DNA from: Gigaspora rosea
Taxonomy: Eukaryota; Glomeromycota; Glomeromycetes; Diversisporales; Gigasporaceae
Assembly: GCA_003550325.1 (NCBI GenBank)
Contig: QKWP01000809.1
Coordinates: 14,222-78,221 of the forward strand
Reading direction: 5' to 3'
DNA: 64,000 nucleotides
A program made the position numbers and the translations under genes. This document shows, piece after piece, positions 58,216 to 64,000 of this stretch. Within the stretch, counting starts at the first letter, position 1, and each line of letters starts with the position of its first letter. The notes beneath the pieces are model-generated. The model ran no database searches. It was given only the letters and a program-made list of their open reading frames with translations, and had not been told where the DNA came from.

Positions 58216-59412
58216 TAGATAACAAAGGTTAGAACAAATATAATTATGATATGGTGACTAAGATACTTAATATGTGAGCGATGCTAAGCAAAAAATTTTA
58301 AATAATGTTTTTGTATATATGATAAGTTTAGTTAATTTAATGTTATTATTTAAATTTAAACCTATAAGATTAAAATGGAAATGGTTAAAATGATAAATTC
58401 AAAAAAATAATTGAATTGAAGTTAAATAAGTTTTTAAATTATGTACAAAACGACTGAATTCTTTAATGACGAACAATATCCAAAATAGATTCTGTCAAAA
58501 GTTATTGTATAAGCATATAAAAAATTGTACGCCAAATGATTATCATATCTGATATAATATTTGAAGCGAGCCTTACCTTATTTGTAGTTCGAAGTTTCTG
58601 CACTTTTTGTACTGTATTTTCTGAACTGTACTTTATGTACCTTTTGCACTGAACTTTCTGTATTATGTGCACCTTCCGAACTTTTCGACTTTTCTGCATT
58701 ATTCGTACCAAACTTTTTGCACTTCTTGAATTTTATGTATCTTCCGCACTTTTCGAGCTTGGTCATTATCTATCTTTAGTCAGTTCTTATGATGTAATTA
58801 AATAGCCGAAAAAGTATAAAAGCGCTACCTCTGTTCTTTCGATAAAAAACAACTCAATACGAGTTAAACTTGGTTGAGTAATATCTTCGGAATTAGAGTA
58901 GAAATGTTAAAAGCTCAAAGTAGTTAATCCTTGATCCAAAAATTATTCGTTTTGTAATCGATATACCTTGACACCCTATAATAAAATCATCGTCCCTCGT
59001 AAAATCATCGTATTTTGTGCTACCGTGACTATCGAGAAAATAGAAAAGTAAAAGAGATCAATTACCCTATTTATAAGACATCATAATTGATTAAAACATT
59101 GATTGCCTCATATATTGAACAATACCTGATCCCTTGATTATTAATTTACGATCGAACCCCGTGATTCTTATTGTTGATCGATCCCGTGACGTCACGAGAC
59201 ATCGGTAAGAAACTTAACGATGAAAATTCCGGGACAGTAACCCTATGAAAACTCGATACACGGGAATGCATGTAAAAATACGAAATTGTATGCGGGTAAG
59301 CAAGGGTTTCATAATCACTGCGGAAACTGCACGGAAACTGATCATCCAAAAAATTTAATACACTTTATCACACGAAATATTGAAATCCGTGTACTATCGT
59401 GCATAGCATTAT
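58216..59412. other. Non-coding DNA with a degenerate GCACTTTT repeat
   Basis: 58596-58760 is built from about 10 variants of TTCTGCACTTTTTGTAC/CTTCCGAACTTTTCG; its open frames are by-products. Elsewhere nothing is recognised; TAAAATCATCGT(C) is doubled near 58980. Confidence 0.5.
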
Positions 59413-60731
59413 CCCTTAAACGGGTTTGCAGGCAAATTTGCCTGCAATTTCTAAATTTAGATGAAGATCTTTCCATAATTTTTTACAGAATCGCCCTATT
59501 ATCTTTCCATTTCACGTGCGCATAAATTAGCATTCTATTAACTTATTTGGCTAATTACTTACAATTACGGCTAGTCAAAAAGTGCGGAATTAACTCTTAA
59601 AGTATTTCTTTAAATTTTCCCACGTTATGATATTTTTATCGAATATCGGCTCTTTTTTTTTTTTGATAAATTTTTTTTCACAATGGAGACTACGGTTTTT
59701 AATGTGAAACCATTTTATCATCGTCATACTTAATTTTTAGTATTTTTTTTCACTTGAACAAATTAATACAACCGTTCTGAATACGAATAAGTATGCTTAT
59801 TTGAAAGGTGCAGGAAATGGACGTAGATGGGAAGAGTTAACAGTAGGAGAATTTATTATTTGGTTAGCTATATTAAAATATACTGGTATTTTTAAATTAC
59901 CCAGTATTAGAAATTATTGGAATAAAGATAGCAAGTTTCCATAGTGCAAGATAACGGTTTTTATGACGTTACTTCGCCTTGAACAAGTATTTTCACTTAA
60001 TTTTACAACAAATATTTTTTTATATTAAATTTATTAAATTATTTAATTGTTTTTTTAAATTTAGATTAAACGTTTTATGCATATTTTAGACTGCACTACC
60101 TCGCATTTGTATTGGTATTCTAAATTAGATCCACTGACAATGAAAAAGCATCCAAGAACCCATCACAATCTCAGATCTATTGTACTAAGTGTAACGTGCC
60201 TTTATGTTGTAATAAGGAAAGAAGCAATTGTTTTAAGAATTACCATACCTATACTTAAAAAAAAAAATAATTAATACGTAGTTTCTTTTTTTTCTTTTTT
60301 TTTATTAAATGGTTTAAAACTTTGTAATTTTTGCAAAATTATTACTTTTTTCTGCTCCTATGCGATGTCAAAATATTTTATTTCTAAATTACAAAGCAAC
60401 AATAATAAAATTTATTTCTTATTTTAAATTTTATGTTTTTTACTAAGGTTTCCTATAGGTGCGATCAAAATATAGCGCGAAAATTAAAGATTATTAGTAA
60501 ATTTTTTGTGAGATCAGCACTTGATTAAAAATAGTCGATCTTGCAAATGTAGATATTACGTAACTTTTATATAATAGCATGAAAGTAAAAGTTTAAATTA
60601 TTTGCAAAGTCAATTGGTTATATATAATAAAAATCTTCTTGCGCAAAACTTAAATTTTATAAAATTTTATATATAGCATAATCAAAGAAAAATTGCAGGC
60701 AATTTGCCTGCAATTACTTACCGTTTAAGGG
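59413..60731 (+). mobile_element. Internally deleted piggyBac-like element
   Basis: Ends CCCTTAAACGGGTTTGCAGG with GGCAAATTTGCC and the inverse CCGTTTAAGGG at 60731. The subterminal palindrome GCAGGCAAATTTGCCTGC lies at the left; the right one lacks one base. Inside are two pieces of piggyBac transposase. Length is 1.3 kb, too short for a whole gene. Confidence 0.8.
59757..60272 (+). pseudogene. piggyBac transposase fragments (N-terminal part and Cys-rich C-terminus)
   Basis: The first piece reads TTVLNTNKYAYLKGAGNGRR, WEELTVGEFIIWLAILKYTG and IFKLPSIRNYWNKD, stop, then TVFMTLLRLEQV. It aligns with the 47730-47960 part of the other piggyBac element. The second piece (60176-60265) reads YCTKCNVPLCCNKERSNCFK then NYH, the C-terminal zinc domain. 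The catalytic middle is gone. Confidence 0.8.
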
Positions 60732-60775
60732 ATAACCATTTATTGACGTGTATTAATCTAATGATCACATAATTT
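60732..60775. other. Short spacer
   Basis: No feature. Confidence 0.5.
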
Positions 60776-61111
60776 CCGTGCACTAACGTGACAATCGTTA
60801 AGATTCTTAACGATCATAAATTTCGTGCACTAACGTGCACAATCGTTAAGATTCTTAACGATCATAATTTTCGTGCACTGACATGCATAATCGTTAAGAT
60901 TCTTAACGATCATAATCATAATTTTCGTGCTTTGACGTGCACAATCGTTAAGATTCTTAACGAAAGTTTCAGTTCACTGACGTAACGATCATCACAATCG
61001 TTAAGGTTCTTAACGATCATTTCTGTACAAAATGTATGATCATCACAATCGTTAAGACTCCTTAACGATCATAATTTCAGTGCATTAATATCGTGATCGT
61101 CACAATCGTTA
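60776..61111. repeat. Minisatellite with self-complementary core
   Basis: About seven units of 45-55 bp, each with CAATCGTTAAGATTCTTAACG, a palindromic core, then ATCATAATTTTCGTGCACTG. The array runs into the gap at 61112, so its true length is unknown. The open frame 60788-60985 is a by-product. Confidence 0.85.
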
Positions 61112-61829
61112 NNNNNNNNNNNNNNNNNNNNNNNNNNNNNNNNNNNNNNNNNNNNNNNNNNNNNNNNNNNNNNNNNNNNNNNNNNNNNNNNNNNNNNNNN
61201 NNNNNNNNNNNNNNNNNNNNNNNNNNNNNNNNNNNNNNNNNNNNNNNNNNNNNNNNNNNNNNNNNNNNNNNNNNNNNNNNNNNNNNNNNNNNNNNNNNNN
61301 NNNNNNNNNNNNNNNNNNNNNNNNNNNNNNNNNNNNNNNNNNNNNNNNNNNNNNNNNNNNNNNNNNNNNNNNNNNNNNNNNNNNNNNNNNNNNNNNNNNN
61401 NNNNNNNNNNNNNNNNNNNNNNNNNNNNNNNNNNNNNNNNNNNNNNNNNNNNNNNNNNNNNNNNNNNNNNNNNNNNNNNNNNNNNNNNNNNNNNNNNNNN
61501 NNNNNNNNNNNNNNNNNNNNNNNNNNNNNNNNNNNNNNNNNNNNNNNNNNNNNNNNNNNNNNNNNNNNNNNNNNNNNNNNNNNNNNNNNNNNNNNNNNNN
61601 NNNNNNNNNNNNNNNNNNNNNNNNNNNNNNNNNNNNNNNNNNNNNNNNNNNNNNNNNNNNNNNNNNNNNNNNNNNNNNNNNNNNNNNNNNNNNNNNNNNN
61701 NNNNNNNNNNNNNNNNNNNNNNNNNNNNNNNNNNNNNNNNNNNNNNNNNNNNNNNNNNNNNNNNNNNNNNNNNNNNNNNNNNNNNNNNNNNNNNNNNNNN
61801 NNNNNNNNNNNNNNNNNNNNNNNNNNNNN
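61112..61829. other. Assembly gap (718 N)
   Basis: Starts inside the minisatellite. The 263-residue open frame over it is an artefact. Confidence 0.99.
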
Positions 61830-62887
61830 GGTAGTTTTAGTAATTAGAAGTATTTTCTTATTCGCATGTAAATTATTAAATTAAACTATTTGTATTATAA
61901 AATTTAATTAATAAAATAATTAAATAATTAAGTTATTTAATAAAATACAAAATTTAGTTAATAAAACTTATAAAATTTAGTTAATAAAATAATAAAATTT
62001 AGTTAATAAAAATAATGCATATACGATATATGTTATTATGTATATAATGTATGGACATATGCTATTATATGTTACCTGCACGTAATATGCACGAGACAAT
62101 GCACGAGAAAACACATAAAATTGCACGTAAGTACGTGCAGCATTGCACGGAATCCGCGCCCTTTTACGTGCCATGAACTTGCTTTCCCGTGCATTGTCCC
62201 ATGTATATTTATGTGCAGGTTTGTGTGGTCACGTATTCAAACTTTTCCGTGTATTTCAGTATTATTCTGTGCTGTAATTTCTCATAGGGTAAGGACAGTG
62301 CAATTCATGTGATATTACTAAAACACTTACTAAAATCCTAACCCTAACTGTCCTTAACTAACTATTTACGTGATTTTCTCTGTCACCAAGAACTGTCCGA
62401 TCAAATTCCATGCCAAAACCTAGATCACATGATCACGTGAGTCACTCGAATTATATTTTCGGTTCACCTTCGCTCTTTTCAAATCATAATATACTCGTCA
62501 TCTGTTTGTACTCCTTTTATTAAGTACGAGGGCTCTTCAGAAAACTACGCAACATGTAGTAAAGTTTGTAACAGTAACTCATGATAGAAATTATAATAAT
62601 TACAACGTGAACTACGTAACTCAGCCCTAACTGATTATTAGAATAGCGAGCAAACTTTGTATGAGAATTTTATAGTAATAGTAAACATGATAGAAATCAA
62701 AATAATTTCGATGCAAACTCAACCTTAAAACGTATTATGTGTCGAGTAGGTTTGTAACAGAATTTTTATAGAAACTATGATAAAAGTCATGATAATTCCA
62801 ACACAACTAACTCTCCTTTCATTGTTACCGAAATGGCACACAAACCTTGTATATTATATATTCGATAAACTTTGCTAAAAACACTTA
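61830..62887. other. Non-coding DNA with an inverted GCACGT-rich block
   Basis: 61900-62010 repeats AAAATTTAGTTAATAAAA. At 62074-62220 ACCTGCAC faces GTGCAGGT, with several GCACG/CGTGC words between, probably a small MITE of about 147 bp. 62540-62850 has a loose repeat (GTAACAG..CATGATAGAAAT..TAATAATT). No gene. Confidence 0.5.
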
Positions 62888-62895
62888 AGTACAAT

Positions 62896-63115
62896 CAATG
62901 TTTAAAATTCAAATTTGGTTTTATGTTCTCAAAAAGAACTTTTTTAATTTTTTAATGTTCTTAGTAAAATTTTAATGTTCTTTATATAAGAAAATTAAAA
63001 AATTTTTAATATTAAAAGAATTTATTGAATGTTCTCAAATAGAGAACATATTTTAATAATTTATGTTCCCAAAAATTGTGTAATGTTCTCTGAGAACACT
63101 GAATTTTAAACACTG
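62896..63115. mobile_element. 220-bp hAT-type MITE with perfect 8-bp target duplication
   Basis: Ends CAATGTTTAAAATTCA and, inverted, CAGTGTTTAAAATTCAGTG. Flanked by AGTACAAT on both sides (62888-62895, 63116-63123). The interior holds several ATGTTCTC/GAGAACAT words and no ORF. A partial relative lies at 56857. Confidence 0.9.
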
Positions 63116-63146
63116 AGTACAATACCTCTATCAATGGATCCAATAA

Positions 63147-63191
63147 AAGAATTTGATTGGTTTGTCTGATCAAATGACCAATCAAATTCTT
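63147..63191. repeat. Perfect 15-bp stem hairpin
   Basis: AAGAATTTGATTGGT and its exact inverse ACCAATCAAATTCTT, separated by 15 bases. Confidence 0.8.
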
Positions 63192-64000
63192 TAACGAATT
63201 TATTAAGTGATTTCTCTAAGTAAGAGGGGGGGGTAACGTAAACCACCGAATTAAATTGGTCTGGCCTTAAGTGTAACATAACACGATCAGGAAAATGAGC
63301 AGACGTTCGTTCCGTATAAGGAACCTCTAGTGATGGGCAACGTGCGGGATGCGCGGGATTTAAAACACCCGCGCGGGATTTTTAATATAAGATTGTCTGG
63401 CCTGCGTTAGAAATCATCTGGCCCGCATTATCAAATTATCCGGCCTGCTTTAACATAAGTGGGCCAATCCTAATTAGTATTTGATGTAAATAAAAATATT
63501 ATGTACGCATTAACTTTTGATTTGTTTCTCGTTCCACATATATACGTACGTACGTACAGAGATAATGCGCAAACTGTATATTGAAATATATTTTTTAAAT
63601 TGTCATTATTAATAAAGTGGGAATCTATTATTGATTATTATTGAGTATAAAAGTGACTATTTGGTCAGAAATTATAAGCCCGATTATTTTTTATGAGTCG
63701 TTTATGAATTTTTGTATGTACATAACCCTTATTACTTATAAATTTTAGCACATTTATACCTCGTTATGCACCTAATTACTTATAAATTTTTATACTCTTA
63801 TATGATTTGATCGCTTTGTTACCATTATAATTTTTAAATATAATAATATTTTAAAAACAAATTGATAAAATTAAGACAAATCTGAATTGATAAATTTAAT
63901 AATTATAAGATTCAAATGTTTTAAAAGTATGCAAAATCTATATAAGCATTATATTTGTAATAAAATGCAGTAAGATTTATAAGAAATGATTATTATTTTA
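63192..64000. other. Non-coding DNA, possible hAT-like left end
   Basis: TAGTGATGGGCAACGTGC at 63330 resembles the TAGTGATGGGCAA ends of many hAT elements and is followed by CpG-rich GCGCGGGATTT repeats. No matching right end is inside the window. GTACGTACGTACGTAC-like run near 63545. The end of the window is AT-rich. Confidence 0.45.

Noticed and set aside
58502-58766. Two Lys/Ser-rich open frames
   Set aside because: By-products of a degenerate GCACTTTT tandem repeat.
60776-61111. Possible CRISPR-like array
   Set aside because: Repeats are adjacent and degenerate without unique spacers, and the DNA is eukaryotic; it is a minisatellite. The same applies to 26914-27065 and 45120-45290.

Overview
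The window looks like eukaryotic, probably fungal, nuclear DNA. It is very AT-rich, has short GT-AG introns of about 75-110 bp, no operons, and four runs of N. The gene families seen (Sel1 repeats, Kelch proteins, a kinase-linked hybrid histidine kinase, many decayed DNA transposons) are those expanded in arbuscular mycorrhizal fungi of the Rhizophagus type. That assignment is inference; no rRNA or marker gene is present.

Only one host gene looks intact: a four-exon, 377-residue FAD/NAD(P)H oxidoreductase of the AIFM2/FSP1 type (39177-40588, +). Two other host genes are ruins. The first is a large sensor gene on the minus strand (5725-12804): protein kinase, PAS, GAF, then two histidine kinase/receiver modules, broken by many frameshifts and stops and by later insertions. 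The second is a Kelch-repeat gene (about 57490-58215, minus).

The rest is mostly mobile DNA. Region by region: 1-5.7 kb, a poly-T-rich minisatellite and an inverted-repeat element. 5.7-12.8 kb, the sensor pseudogene. 12.8-22.9 kb, a dead Merlin/IS1595-type transposase and several small inverted-repeat elements (hAT-, piggyBac- and Tc1/pogo-like). 22.9-24.7 kb, a 5'-truncated LINE with poly(A) tail and 14-bp target duplication. 25.0-25.9 kb, an 860-bp fold-back palindrome. 26.8-35.6 kb, a Ty3/gypsy retrotransposon whose Gag-protease ORF ends on a textbook -1 slippery heptamer and which carries an extra intact ORF after pol. 37.8-38.3 kb, a solo LTR. 39.2-40.6 kb, the oxidoreductase gene. 41.1-44.2 kb, a non-autonomous LTR element with a gag fragment and Sel1-like repeats. 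45.1-51.6 kb, a nest: hAT-like element containing an LTR unit containing a piggyBac element, the last falsely duplicated at a contig join. 52.6-54.9 kb, a pogo-type transposon. 55.1-60.7 kb, a second fold-back element, the Kelch remnant and a deleted piggyBac derivative. 60.8-64 kb, a minisatellite next to a gap and small hAT-like elements.

The genes do not form a pathway. The window reads as a transposon graveyard around one working gene. The observations most worth following are the gypsy frameshift site and extra domains, the shared CCG-containing 4-bp target duplications of the LTR elements, the related termini of three piggyBac-like elements, and the four-layer nest at 45-51.6 kb.
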